Below, one piece after another: positions 1 to 10,900 of a DNA stretch of 64,000 nucleotides. Positions within the stretch are counted from its first letter, which is position 1; every line of letters begins with the position of its first letter. The notes under the pieces are model-generated. The model was not told where the DNA came from. It saw only the letters and a program-made list of their open reading frames with translations, and made no database searches. Made by a program: the position numbers and the translations under genes. Origin of the DNA: Melieria omissa. Its lineage: Eukaryota; Arthropoda; Insecta; Diptera; Ulidiidae. The DNA lies in contig OZ020270.1 of NCBI GenBank assembly GCA_963971225.1, forward strand, positions 70,758,432-70,822,431, read 5' to 3'.

Positions 1-156
1 GCCAAATTGATGGACATTAAAACGATTTTCTTGTGTTTTATTTCAATTCGAAGTTCTATACCTCTAAAAAAAACACCCTATATTAAACAGTATCGGAAAA
101 TACGTTACTGAAAAGGGGAACATGGACTCCTACTCTGCTCTTTTTAAGGAACGTAT

Positions 157-411
157 TGAAACGTTTAGGCACTCTGTGCTGTGCCAAGCATACTTTTAGG
201 CATGCACTTTGGAGTACGCCAGACTTGCTATAATATGGCAAAGATGGTTCGCGAAAGGTTATGAGCTCTGCTAGAACAATCGAGATAGAAAGTACAACTG
301 GAATGTGCAAGAAACTTCGGCGCGATAAGAAAACTAGTATAAAAGCAGCAGTGTGCAGCGCAAGAGTCGAGTCTGTGCTGAGCAAGCAAAGGGGAAACAT
401 GCAATACTAGT
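157..411 (+). mobile_element. Truncated LTR of the Gy-C/Gy-D gypsy family
   Basis: The sequence matches, in plus orientation, the LTRs found reversed at 24169, 29425, 42169 and 44898. Shared landmarks are the start TGAAACG, the ACTCTGTGCTGTG block, the cytosine/adenine-rich GCAAGAAACTTCGGCGCGATAA block and a TATAAAAGCAGCAG promoter-like box near 338. It breaks off near 411, so the R/U5 end and internal region are missing. Divergence from the other copies makes it an old remnant. The reverse-strand reading frame across it (83-400) is only antisense LTR. Confidence 0.75.
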
Positions 412-1170
412 TGGCTAAATGAGTGCTGTGGTTGTTCAGTGTTCTGTCGATCCCACCTCTAATCCCTTCCTTTCCTTTTCCTCTTGTACTGATGTTTCCC
501 CTATTTATGCTCCCCGGCTTCGGCGGTTTGTCTCGTTCAGTGTTTCTTGTATTCTATAGTTAGTCGTTATCCGTACGGCAATTAATAAAGAACCCTTAGT
601 CCGAAACTTAACCCGTTTCATTTATTTCCCCCGCTCCGCGCCGCGCATAGATTTTTACATGGTCCTTCGAGCCGTTCGCTATCGAGCCGCGAATATTTCC
701 CCAAACAAATAACAATTAAAAAACATAGTGACAATTTACGAGTGAAAAGTGACACAACAAATACAAAAAAATTACAATTAAACAAGAATTAAACATAAAG
801 GTGAACACTAACTAAAGTGAAAAGCACAAAAAAAAAACAAAAACACAAAGAGTGACAACACATCACACCTAAAAACAAACTAAAAAGTGTAACTACAAAC
901 TAAACGGTGCACAAATATCAAAAACTAAAAACAAACAAACAAGAAACATAGACAGTGCAGTGTTGTGCAGAACACAGAGCAAACGGGGACTACAGAAGAA
1001 CTCATAACAACAACAAACACAACACAGCAAACACACAGCAAGACGCAAAAGAAGAAACGGGCAACAACAACAGCAAGCAGCACAACATTGTAGCGCACAA
1101 ACAGCGGACAGACGACACACACCACATAGAGGAGATCCCCATACTCGGGCACTGGGCCCCCTTAGGATAA
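412..1170 (+). mobile_element. BEL/Pao-like LTR end, primer site and leader (fragment)
   Basis: An AATAAAGAACCC polyadenylation-type signal near 583 is followed by an LTR-like end (TTTTACA, to 659) and then TGGTCCTTCGAGCCG at 660-674. That is complementary to the acceptor end of tRNA-Tyr, a primer site typical of BEL-type elements, and a close variant occurs at 61172. The following A-rich, CAACAA-rich stretch reads open (955-1170, 71 codons) but is low-complexity Asn/Gln/His-rich and is probably untranslated leader. No BEL pol is present. Confidence 0.5.
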
Positions 1171-1718
1171 GCCTAACAATTTTTTATTAAAAATTAACGC
1201 ATTACTCATTCCCATACACTAACATAAACAACATATTAAAAAAAATATATATAATATTCCCATTCCCAAAAATCCAGTCAAAATTACATACTGGTACCCC
1301 GCCACTGTTGGCTTATCGCAGTAAGCAATCCCGCTACTGCGCGTAATTTTGCGTTTTTTGTGTTCGCATTCCCCTACGCAGGCAAAGCAGCAAAAACTCC
1401 CGCTGCAGCCTGCTTCCAACCACTTTTCTAATTTACATACATTCCCTTCATTTCGCTTTGTGAATATTGCAGATCAGCAGCAAGCACTCCAGCTGCTGAT
1501 CTCCCACTATTCACCCATTTTCCTTTTGTGCGATCACCGCTGGTAAAACAGCAAAATCTCCCGCTGGAGCCAGCATCCAAAAGCACGCACTTCCCCTCAT
1601 TTTGCGTTTTCATTGCACTCTCCCACTTGCGCACATTTTCGCGTTTCGCTTTGTGCGATATACGCACGCACCAGCAGCAAGCACTCCCGCTGCTGCCACC
1701 AAGTGCACCCAAACATAT
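1171..1718. other. Unassigned stretch with degenerate internal repeats
   Basis: No coding region is convincing. A unit resembling AGCAAAATCTCCCGCTGG recurs in diverged form near 1385, 1478, 1549 and 1674, with GCGTTTTnTGTGCG-like blocks between. It could be leader sequence of the preceding BEL fragment or a decayed satellite. It ends at the ATAT target of the next LTR (1715-1718). Confidence 0.4.
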
Positions 1719-2180
1719 TGTAACGATAAGACAGTCTGTCGCTGTGCAAAGCAACCCTGTCGCTACGCGCCATGCTATTTATAACTCAATCTGGCAACGA
1801 CGGCCGCGATAATAAGGGGAACTTTTAGGCCAACCTGGCAATGATGGAAACTTTTAGTCCAACCTGGCAATGATGGTCGCGATCATCATGGAAACCTGTA
1901 GTCCACTCCGGAATGTGCGAGAACGATCTGCGCGATGGCCGGACAGGTATAAAAGGCAGCCGGGTGCGGCGCAGCGAGTCAGTCTGATTTTGACTAGTGA
2001 AGGTGCCACACGGAGTAATTAAGCAAATAATTAAGTGTAAAGACAGTGAAGTGTAAATTGTGGAATAAAGTGATTGTTAGTGTATTTTATTGACTGCGTT
2101 TGAGAAACTGAGTGTGTTTTATTTTCAACTTACGCAATCCAGAGATACGTAGCAGCCCACTAGAGCTAGTATTCGTAACA
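1719..2180 (+). repeat. Gy-A 5' LTR (plus copy)
   Basis: A 462-bp LTR with TGTAAC...GTAACA ends; it matches the reversed LTR at 20159-20621. U3 carries a roughly 30-bp repeat (AACCTGGCAATGATGGAAAC and variants near 1831 and 1860). A TATAAAA box lies at 1948-1954 and AATAAA at 2064-2069. ATAT precedes it, matching the target preference of its relatives in this window. Confidence 0.85.
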
Positions 2181-2182
2181 TT

Positions 2183-2200
2183 TGGTGTCAGAAGTGGGAT
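2183..2200 (+). promoter_or_regulatory. Primer-binding site, tRNA-Leu type
   Basis: TGGTGTCAGAAGTGGGAT begins two bases after the LTR. It is complementary to a 3' end reading ATCCCACTTCTGACACCA, as in dipteran tRNA-Leu (identification from memory). The same 18-mer sits reversed at 20139-20156 and 29063-29080. Confidence 0.75.
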
Positions 2201-2253
2201 TGTGGAAAATTGAAAGTAAACAACTAAATAAATAAAATTATAAAAGCACGGAC

Positions 2254-3834
2254 ATGGTTAAACTCGAGCTGCTGAAGGTAGACCAGCTGAAGAAGGAGCT
2301 GGCTGCCTGGAATTTGCCGACTGCTGGCGGAAAGGTGGAGTTGCAGTTGCGCTTGCGAGAAGCATGTGAGGCACGAGGCGTCGATTGGACTGTGCACGAG
2401 TTCGGAACGCAAGAACTAGAGGCGTCGGCCAAGGTGGAGGAGTCGCCTGATGGTGCTGCTTCGCTACAGAGTACAGCTGCAGCGGCTGCACCAATACAAG
2501 CGTAGGACATGAGCCAACTAATGGCTGCACTCAAAGGCATGTCGGCGCAAATGGAAACAGCGAATCGAGAAATGGCAGCGAAAATGGAAACGGCGACCCA
2601 TGAAATATCGGTGCAAATGGCAGAGAAGCTGGAAACTACGAATCTCGAAATGTCGGCAAAAATTGAGACTACAAATCAGGAAATAGCTAAAATGGAAACG
2701 GCGAACCGGGAAATGTCAGCAAAACTGGAAAATGCAAATCGGGAGTTGTCCAGTGCGCTTCAGGAAAATTCTGCGCGCTTGGAGCAGAAGGTGGAGGAAA
2801 TCTCAGAAAGGATTAATGGGAAAGTCGAGCACCTGGAGACGCGGGTAGAGCACTTGGATAAGCGAGTCGACGACCTGGATGATTCCCTGAACAAACAAGT
2901 TGGCGACCTGGATGATTCCCTGAACAAACGTGTTGACGATCTTGATGATTCCCTGAACAAACGAGTTGATAGTCTGGAAGATTCGATGAACAGAATGATG
3001 GACGAGCGGCTTAGGGAGGTACACCCGCGAGAATGGTTGCCGCCGGTTCCGGAAAATGTTGGCATCTGAGCAGAAGTGCCTACTTATTATGGGACTACGC
3101 CGTTCAATACCTTCAAGCTACAATTCGACCTGGCTGCTCTGGAAAATCAGTAGACCGATGTAAGGTAAGGTCGGAGATTGGCGCTGGCTCTTAAAGGTGC
3201 TGCGGCTGAGGTAATAAAATCAGTTCCAGAATGTTTACGAAGTGAGTACGAGACCGTCATAAGGGCGCTGGCAGCCAAATACAGCGACGAGCACAACAGA
3301 ACGCTGTACTACTGTGAGCTGAAGAACCGCAGGCAAAGATCCAACGAGGCGCTGCAGACATATGCAGCAGACATTGAGCGGCTCGTGCAGCTGTGCTACC
3401 CGTCCTTCAGCGCGGATGATCTCGAAAGGAGGAGGGAGATAGAGGCGTTTATTGAAGGTTTTCATGATCCGGAGACACGTCGCAGTGCGTTGATGCTGGG
3501 CAAGCCGACATTTAGGGAGACGGTGACCAGCGCGATGACATATGAGGCGACATGGATTGGGAGCACTCGGTATGCACCTGCAAGGATACGCCAGATCCAG
3601 CCAGACAACGACATTACGATCCAGGCCACAAGGTCTGAGCCACCGGACAGGCCACGGGTGGTCTCCTCTAAAGTTGTTTGCTGGGTATGTGGCAAGCAGG
3701 GCCACATATCACGAGACTGCCGCCAACGAAAGAGGCGTTCCCGTTCTCGATCGCAATCGCCTGAAGCGAGGAATGCTGACAATCGAGGCTCAGCCAACAA
3801 GCGCAGGGCTGAGGACGAGGAGCCGTTAAACTAA
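2254..3834 (+). pseudogene. gag: gag of Gy-A plus copy, several nonsense codons
   Basis: One frame runs from ATG 2254 to TAA 3832-3834. Residues about 4-38 (LLKVDQLKKELAAWNLPTAG onward) look like a SAP helix-extension-helix DNA-binding motif. A long heptad-rich region follows, with repeats of the DDSLNKRVDDL type near 2860-2990. Then come a conserved gag core and a CCHC zinc knuckle (CWVCGKQGHISRDC, near 3680), ending in an Arg/Ser-rich tail. In-frame stops occur at 2503-2505, 3067-3069, 3151-3153 and 3166-3168; sister copies have sense codons at the first and third (Leu and Trp). It cannot make full Gag. Confidence 0.85.
3825..3831 (+). promoter_or_regulatory. Putative -1 frameshift site GTTAAAC at the gag stop
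   Basis: The gag frame reads TTA AAC TAA, so the heptamer G TTA AAC directly precedes the stop. The pol frame upstream of the protease is the -1 frame. GTTAAAC fits the pattern of a known -1 slippery heptamer. It is preserved at 18702-18708 and 27631-27637 (reversed), which supports use for Gag-Pol expression. Confidence 0.6.
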
Positions 3835-4068
3835 AACGGGTCCGCCCAAAGGGGCGTGAGCTGATCCCCACAATCTACCGTCCCACCATCCTTGTCTCAC
3901 AGCTGAAACGACAGCCCAGCAGCTTGACAATTGAAGGAAGGATAGACGGAAAGTTGTTCGTGTTGACACTGGATACTGGAGCGTCATATTCGATCATAAA
4001 AAGGAAGCTGCTGAAGAACTGGGAACCGCTGCATGGCATACAACTGCGGAATGCGACTGGCGAGCGCG
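3835..4068 (+). pseudogene. pol: Gy-A pol start (protease region), broken by insertion
   Basis: In the -1 frame relative to gag the sequence encodes a linker and then the aspartic protease start LTLDTGASYSIIKRKLLK (catalytic DTGAS near 3973). It stops at 4068, where the errantivirus LTR begins. The continuation is at 16781. Sister copies at 18611 and 27538 preserve the same segment. Confidence 0.8.
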
Positions 4069-4483
4069 ACTTATGTATGTTTAACGGAGCGAAATGAAAA
4101 ACCCGACTTCACTCTACGTTATAATATTTTATTCTGAGCTCCACAGCTCGTTTTACTAACCAAGAAACTTAAAATACACAATATCGAACTTAATTGCTAA
4201 ATTTGCCCGTTACTTATTTCTGCTGACGGGACTTTGCTGGGTGGCCGCTTGCTTGTAAACAAGCATGCAAGCAAATGTAAACAGTAAACATTGTTGTCGT
4301 TGTCCGTTGGTCAGTTTGCTGTCTCGGCGCTTTTTGACCAACGGACGATTTAGCTGTCGCGGTATATCGCTGACCCAATTAAAGAGTCAGTGACTTCTTG
4401 TTTATTTAGGCGGCGTCAGCGACTTGCGTTGTGCAATTGCCGTTTCAGCAGGAATGGGAGTTGAAAGGGGTGCGTTGGTAACT
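4069..4483 (-). repeat. 3' LTR of the errantivirus
   Basis: A 415-bp LTR whose outer U3 end (AGTTACCAACGC in minus orientation) abuts a G-rich polypurine tract at 4484-4495. The other end is TACATAAGT, at the junction with Gy-A (4069). AATAAA occurs in minus orientation near 4130. The last codons of env read into it. Only 4441-4483 is shared with the opposite LTR (16738-16780). Confidence 0.8.
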
Positions 4484-5928
4484 CCTCCCCCCTTATGGTA
4501 GAGCGAAGGCCACAGCGACTTTGATGTGACTGGAGCGATTTCAGGGTTCTGGATGATGTAGTTGACGGTCCTTTTCTTGCTTCTTGTTATGATGATGAGT
4601 GTTGTTATGATGAAGATCGCCATCAGTACCATAGCGGTGTAGGTGGTTATTCGGTTGTTGAATGTTGTGTGCCTGGTTTCAAACAGCATCCTCTCCTGCT
4701 TGATACTTTGGATTTTGAGCTTCTCGAGAGATAAAACGTCTTTCGTGCGGTTTGTGGTGATGACTGGTTGGTAGATGGGCAGTATGTATGTATTTTCCCA
4801 ATACTCGCTCGCTGTGTCTTCGTATTTGATGCCGTTGATTTGGACGGTACAGTTCCTAAATTGGATTAGCTCTGTACCTTCAGCTGTGAAAGATATATTA
4901 CTACAAGTAGATGTTATTAGTGTTTTGGGTATATTTTTCAAAAGGATGCTATTGCTCTCTATCTGCATTATATTCTGTTGGAATCCGACATCAATAGTTG
5001 GACAGGTTGCCTCTCCGTTGCTCATCAGTTTCCCCACGCATTGCGACTCGTCTGTGGGCTCTTGGTGTTGCGACGTTTTGCATAGGTACGTGCTCTCGAT
5101 TTTTTGACAGATTTCAGAGAAATATTGTATCCTTTGCTCACTATATATTATATACGGTTTAATGTCTATTTCTAATGTTTCATTGATTGGGAGTGTTATG
5201 AGATGGTATGCTTTGTAGGGTTCGGTTGAGAGGACTGGTATTTGGATATTCAATATAATGTTTGAGGAATTATAATAAGCTTGTATATTTATTATTTCAT
5301 ACAGGTGTTCCTCTGATATAATTTTTAGTGATTTATTATTGGTAATTTCGAAAATTTCTTCCAATTCTGAAAGGCTTAATATGGATTTAGAAATTATGTT
5401 TAATTTAGCCAGTGTAATCGTTTCCGCGATTTCAGATAAGTGATTCGTGAGTAAATCGATATTGTAGTTTATTTGGTTAATATGCTGTTGCTCTTGTAAT
5501 TTATCTTCTATATTTCTTATTTTATTAGCGTTTTTGTTAATAAAATTTCCAATTTTCTTTTGTTCTTTATTTATGTGTTCGGTGATATTCGTGATTCTCT
5601 CCGATAGTTTATGGTTGTAAATTGCATGATTGTTCATAATGGAGGTAATGTTTGTTGTACCTTCCCTTATGTTTTCAATCTGTTTGTTAAGTGTCTCCGC
5701 GTCATTTGCATCCATGTTTCCCGTAATTGTTTTTATAACCGTACCTATCCCATTAAATATCCCTCGCTTTTGTCTGTTTATTGGTAGTAGAAGCTTATAT
5801 CTTCGCTGTAATTCATTTAATTTTAATTTAGTTATGGTTATTGAGGATCCGTGTTTTTCTAGATTTTGTAGGGTTTGATCAATATTTAATATATTTTCCC
5901 CGTATGTATTTAGGTCTATTATGTGCAA
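4402..5928 (-). CDS. env: Errantivirus envelope protein (baculovirus F-like)
   Basis: About 508 codons are open, ending inside the 3' LTR. A furin-type site RQKR at residues 52-55 (near 5764-5775) is followed by a glycine-rich, fusion-peptide-like stretch GIFNGIGTVIKTITG. A long helical region comes next, then a Cys-containing ectodomain with many N-glycosylation sequons. A membrane anchor (AMVLMAIFIITTLIII) lies near residues 433-450, before a short cytoplasmic tail. This is the layout of F-protein-derived env of gypsy/ZAM elements, which mediates membrane fusion. The frame stays open upstream of 5928 toward a TTTCAG acceptor-like site near 6043, so the signal-peptide exon is presumably spliced in from elsewhere. 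The frame looks intact. Confidence 0.85.
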   Translation of the reverse strand: MHIIDLNTYGENILNIDQTLQNLEKHGSSITITKLKLNELQRRYKLLLPINRQKRGIFNGIGTVIKTITGNMDANDAETLNKQIENIREGTTNITSIMNNHAIYNHKLSERITNITEHINKEQKKIGNFINKNANKIRNIEDKLQEQQHINQINYNIDLLTNHLSEIAETITLAKLNIISKSILSLSELEEIFEITNNKSLKIISEEHLYEIINIQAYYNSSNIILNIQIPVLSTEPYKAYHLITLPINETLEIDIKPYIIYSEQRIQYFSEICQKIESTYLCKTSQHQEPTDESQCVGKLMSNGEATCPTIDVGFQQNIMQIESNSILLKNIPKTLITSTCSNISFTAEGTELIQFRNCTVQINGIKYEDTASEYWENTYILPIYQPVITTNRTKDVLSLEKLKIQSIKQERMLFETRHTTFNNRITTYTAMVLMAIFIITTLIIITRSKKRTVNYIIQNPEIAPVTSKSLWPSLYHKGGGVTNAPLSTPIPAETAIAQRKSLTPPK

Positions 5929-6087
5929 AATATTTCTATAGCCTACTATGGATTTCGCTGGGCCCAGGTAGAAAGGAAGAATTCCTTGGTTATTGTTAAT
6001 TTTTTTTATTTGGATGTGTTGGGATCTGATTTGGGTTATTCTGAAATGATCAAGGAGAGGAATTGGTAAGTTTGTTTCTCTTTCGCC

Positions 6088-6196
6088 TTATTCTTGATTT
6101 ATGAATTTTTTTGTTACATTTAGTTTGTATAGTGACATTGTTATCGGTTTGTACCTTATATTCAGAAAATCGGGGGGCAATTTTATTTCTTCTACT
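6088..6196 (-). pseudogene. pol: C-terminal end of errantivirus pol
   Basis: The minus strand reads open from the LINE junction to TAA at 6088-6090. It is the tail of the integrase C-terminal region (for example KLPPDFLNIRYKP). It is separated from the rest of pol (11727 onward) by the LOA-like LINE. It overlaps nothing of env except the presumed acceptor region just downstream. Confidence 0.7.
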
Positions 6197-6648
6197 TTCC
6201 CTCCCTTTCCCCCACTTGGGTAGGCACCTTGACGCGGTGTGGGGGCTTAAGTTTTAGCAATGATTCACCGGACTTTACTGACCGGAGGCAGCAATTGCGC
6301 TGCCTCCTGACAGGGGTTCCCATGTTAGGCAGGCCGGTTGATGAGCGAACGAACCAAGACTTACCCAGTGTGCGTCTGTTTTCCCCAGGTTAGGGACGGC
6401 ACACAACGACGTCTGTTCCCCAGGTTAGGGGCGGTCGAGTCCGAGTCTTTTTGTGCGTGGGATGGCAGACTCAAAAGAAATCCCACAGGGAAGGGGTGTC
6501 TTTCCGTCCGTCTGTCGTGGCCGATGAAAAGAAAAAAGTTACGGTGCAGGGAATCGGATGCCCAGTGCCGGCGGTAGGTGGTGAGCGAGAAGGCCACCTG
6601 GCGTCGATATCCAGCAACTTCTCAGGCTGCGTGGCGGGACCCCAGGCC

Positions 6649-7980
6649 ATGCAGTCTACTAATGCTACTGGGAAGAAGGCAATGTCGCTACAGCGACAAC
6701 CAGCCTTGCCAAACGAGGAAAGCCTGGACATAGGTTCCAGGTTGGACAGTCTTCGTATTGGTGCTGCAACCGATGATGAGGCAATCACCTTATCGCAAGG
6801 CAGCAGCATCCTTACACTAGACCCCGACCTGGAGGCCACTTTGCTGGGCGACCCCTCGTCAGATACCACGAGTGCGGGGAGAACGGCGGAGCAAAAAGCC
6901 CGAAAGGCTTACAAAGCTTCAGCCTACTACCTCCGCAAGATGAGCTCAGTGGAAGCCTCGTCTCTGACTAACAGGGACAAGCTTCTCATCAAGAAGCATC
7001 AGAGGGTTGTTGCCAAATTTGAGAGGAAAATAGGGACAACCAACTCGGCGGAGCAAGGGATACCAAAGGTAGCCCACAGCTCCAACGCTACCCCCGGGGG
7101 GGAGGAAAGTGCAACGGCAGTCCACGTTGCAGCCAACAAGTCACGCAGTGACAAGGCTGCTAAGGACCCAGCCGGCGCGGTTCCCTCCACCAGCGGTAAC
7201 CCAGCTGGAGCCGCGGCTAACACTGCGGCTGCTGCTGTTCGAGCCGCCAAAGGGGGAAGCAAGCCGGTCAGCACCGAGGCTGGTACCACAAAGGCGGCAA
7301 CGGCTACCCCCAAGGTTGGCAAAGCTGCTAAGAGGGCCAGATCGGGTGAGGAAGCTCAGAAGGAAGCAAAAAAGCACAAGACTCATCAGTCTACCAGCTT
7401 TTCAGTCCCAGACGAGTTGCAAGCAGCCGTTATAGACCGAAGTGACCCGGATGGGAAAATCTCGGCCGCAAACTGGCTGCTTGTGGAATCTAAGATCTTG
7501 GACGCCATTATCCGGGCTGATGGGGAAGAAACCATCTTCGACGGGGCAGGCTGGCAGAGGGGCGTCAAGGTCATCGGTTGCGGTAACACGAGATCATTGG
7601 ATTTCATCCGTTCCGTAATCGCTGGCCTTGGCGAACTATGGTCAGGCGCCAAGTTGGAGGTCGTATCGCGCTCCATCCTCCCTTTGAGGCCTATAATCTC
7701 GGTATGGATTCCGCCCCCAGTACCGGCGGCGGAGTCTATGCTGAAGGTTATAGGCGTTCAAAACAAGGAACTGGCGATCAAAGATTGGAGAATCGTAACG
7801 AATGCCAAGAGCAAGAACGGCGTGGGTAATGATGTGACGATTGCTATAGATCGCCAGTCATACACCCACCTCATTCAACGCTCTGGTGCCATCAAGTTCG
7901 GGTTGGGTTCCGTCAAGGCGCGTTTTCCGGGTCACCGTGAACAAGCCGCGGAGGGAACGGCTACGGGTGGTGCAAATTAA
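6649..7980 (+). CDS. LINE ORF1 protein (DUF4780-like)
   Basis: 443 codons from the first in-frame ATG (6649); the frame is open upstream to 6451 without an earlier ATG. The N-terminal two thirds are Ala/Thr/Lys-rich and likely disordered, with basic patches (KAAKRARSGEEAQKEAKKHK). The C-terminal third (about 7400-7950) resembles the DUF4780 fold of insect LINE ORF1 proteins (IISVWIPPPVPAAESMLKVI; WRIVTNAKSK). No CCHC knuckle is visible. A nucleic-acid chaperone or RNP role is expected from the family. It overlaps ORF2 by 95 nt. Confidence 0.75.
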   Translation: MQSTNATGKKAMSLQRQPALPNEESLDIGSRLDSLRIGAATDDEAITLSQGSSILTLDPDLEATLLGDPSSDTTSAGRTAEQKARKAYKASAYYLRKMSSVEASSLTNRDKLLIKKHQRVVAKFERKIGTTNSAEQGIPKVAHSSNATPGGEESATAVHVAANKSRSDKAAKDPAGAVPSTSGNPAGAAANTAAAAVRAAKGGSKPVSTEAGTTKAATATPKVGKAAKRARSGEEAQKEAKKHKTHQSTSFSVPDELQAAVIDRSDPDGKISAANWLLVESKILDAIIRADGEETIFDGAGWQRGVKVIGCGNTRSLDFIRSVIAGLGELWSGAKLEVVSRSILPLRPIISVWIPPPVPAAESMLKVIGVQNKELAIKDWRIVTNAKSKNGVGNDVTIAIDRQSYTHLIQRSGAIKFGLGSVKARFPGHREQAAEGTATGGAN

Positions 7981-10900
7981 TTTGCACCACTCCAAGGCAG
8001 CAACCCACGACTTGACGAGATTCATGGAGGAGGAGGATATTGATGTGGCCCTAATCCAGGAACCATGGATTGTAAGATCTAAGATTTCTGGATTGGGGTC
8101 AGGTCGATACACCCTACATCACCCCTCAACTGAAGGTAGGTTACGAGCCTGTATAGTAGTAAAGAAAGATATTAATTTATTTCTTCTCTCCCAATACAGC
8201 GACGGAGACCTCACGGCAGGTATGGTTGAACAAGAGGGTGGGCATTGCCTGATCCTCGCATCAGCCTATCTGCCGTACGAAGAGCAGGACCCACCATCCC
8301 AGGCGGTCCGAGATCTGGCCAGCTTCGCCAGAGCAAAAGGACGGGCTTTGCTGTTGGGCTGTGACGCCAATGGCCACCACACGCAATGGGGAAGCAGCGA
8401 TATCAACTCGCGGGGTGAGTCTATTTTCCAATTCATTCTTTCCACTTCTCTTAATATCTGTAATAAGGGCAATACGCCCACTTTTCAGAATAGGGTCAGG
8501 GAAGAAGTTACAGACTTAACTCTACTTTCTGAGGCAAATGACGTTAGGGTGGACAACTGGAGAGTGTCAGGTGACTGCTCCTTCTCGGACCATAACCGCA
8601 TACTCTACGATGTCAACTTTGGCGTAGTTTGCAAACCACCATTCCGAAATCCAAGAAGGGCAAATTGGGAAAAATTCTCTAACATCGTGAAGTCGAGACT
8701 GGAGTCGAAACGATTCGACCTGGTCACTGACAAATACGATATTGAGAACTCAATTGAACTTCTAACGGGGACATTGAATACTGCCTTCAAGCTTTCCTGC
8801 TCGTTAAGTCGGGTCAAAAAGAAACACAGCGATAGCTGGTGGAATTCTGACCTTCGACTACTTCGACAGGAAACGAGACGGCTTTTCAATAGAGCAAAGG
8901 TAAGCGGGGAGGAAAGAGACTGGAACGCTTATCGATCCAGTTTCAACGCCTTCAAAAAAGCTATTACCGCGGCCAAAAGAGAATCTTGGAGAGCCTTCTG
9001 CGAATCGATTGACTGTGTCAACGAATCGTCCAGACTGAGGAAGGTCTTGTCTAAGCAACAGTGCGTTCTTAGCGGCATCCGCGAGCCTGACGGTACTTGG
9101 ACAGAGTCAAGTGAAGAATCGCTCGAGACTCTAGTAGAGGCACACTTTCCCCAGTGTGAAGTTTCTGCTGACTCCGATAACCCCGGAGTCCAGCTCGGAA
9201 CTACGACACTACCAGAAGATGTGGCCAAGATAGTGGACGCAAAAAAGGTCGAATGGGCAATAAAGTCGTTCGACTCTTATAAGTCCGCAGGGCCTGACGA
9301 CATCATCCCAGCGGTGCTGCTCCAGGCCGGACACTGTATTCTTCAGCCCCTTGTGAACATCTTCAGTGGATGCTTACTAGGGAATGTAGTTCCAAAGCAG
9401 TGGAGAGAGGTCAAAGTAGTTTTTATACCAAAGACAGGCAAACCAAGCCACACAACGGCTAAGGACTACAGACCTATTAGCCTCTCCTCATTCTTATTGA
9501 AAACGCTGGAAAGGCTATTGGACAGATACATACGAGATCATCAGGGACTAGCTTCTACGCTCTGCAGGGCGCAGCACGCCTACCTCCAAGGGAGGTCGGT
9601 CGACAGCGCACTTCACAGTGTGGTCAGTCCCATAGAGAGCTCCTTGGCCTTGAAGGAGTACACAATGGCAGCCTTCCTCGACATAGAGGGGGCTTTCAAC
9701 AATGTCACCACTGAGGCTATAACAAGAGCGCTTAACGCACACAGGGTGGAAAGGTTCGTTATCGATTGGGTTGAAACTATGCTGCGCGACAGGATAATCA
9801 ATTCAACGATAGGACCAGCCTCCATCAGAAGGAGAGCCACAAGAGGAACTCCTCAGGGAGGGGTGCTATCACCTCTCTTGTGGCTATTGGTTGTGGATGA
9901 GATTCTGAAAGTCTTTGAAAGAAGACGCACCAGAATAGTAGCCTATGCGGACGACATCGTGGTCATGATTCATGGCAAATACCTGCCAACTATCAGTGAA
10001 CTGATGGAATCCTCATTGGGTGTTTTATCTTCGTGGGCGAGGGACAACGGTCTAGGGATAAATCCTGCAAAGACTGAACTAGTCCTGTTCACGAAGAAGA
10101 CCAAGATTCAGAACTTTGTCCTTCCCTGCGTTGATGGGCACCCCCTGAAACTGTCCAGGGAAGCCAAGTATCTGGGCATCATTCTGGACTCAAAACTTTC
10201 GTGGAAGCGGAACATTGAGGAAAGAATGAAAAAAGGACTGCATGCGCTGTATGCCTGCAAGAGAGCCTTCGGTAAAAGGTGGGGACTAAAGCCGTATATA
10301 ATCCACTGGATGTACACGGCAATAGTGAGACCTATCATTACCTATGGTTCTCACGGATGGTGGCCAGCCATGGATAAAAAGAGCAATCGAGGCAATCTGG
10401 AGAAAGTTCAAAGACTTGCCATCCTGGCAATCACAGGTGCAGCGAAAAGCGCACCGCGGATGGCCCTGGAGGTTTTTCTACACCTTTCTCCGGTGGAACT
10501 GTTCATTAAGGCCAGTGCAGCAAAGACAATCCTCAGACTGAGGGAGTCTAACCAGCTGAAACAGGCCACTCATGGACACTCCAGCGTACTGAACGCCCTC
10601 GCAATTAGCAATACCACACAAGGCCTTCTTAACAAGGCCACTGATTATCTGGTAAAGCGAAATGATTTCGATTCGAAGATACCCATCGAGTATCCCTCCA
10701 GGGATTGCTGGCAAGAGCCCGAAGTTAATGACGCGTCAGCGGTCTACTTTACGGACGGCTCGAAGACAGAGGAGGGAACCGGTGCTGGTGTTTACTGTAG
10801 AACGCAGCAGGTCCACTGGTCATACAGGCTGCCGGACTATTGCAGCGTTTTTCAATCAGAGGTTTTTGCCGTCATGAAAGCAGCCGAGCATATCAAAAAC

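Noticed and set aside
83..400. Reverse-strand ORF of 105 codons, and similar ORFs at 23877-24308, 29042-29431, 41531-42184, 44464-45054 and 46837-47139
   Set aside because: All are antisense reading of the same gypsy LTR family; the similarity among them is LTR identity, not a conserved protein.
955..1170. 71-codon ORF rich in Asn, Gln and His
   Set aside because: Low-complexity leader of a BEL-like element; no gag similarity.
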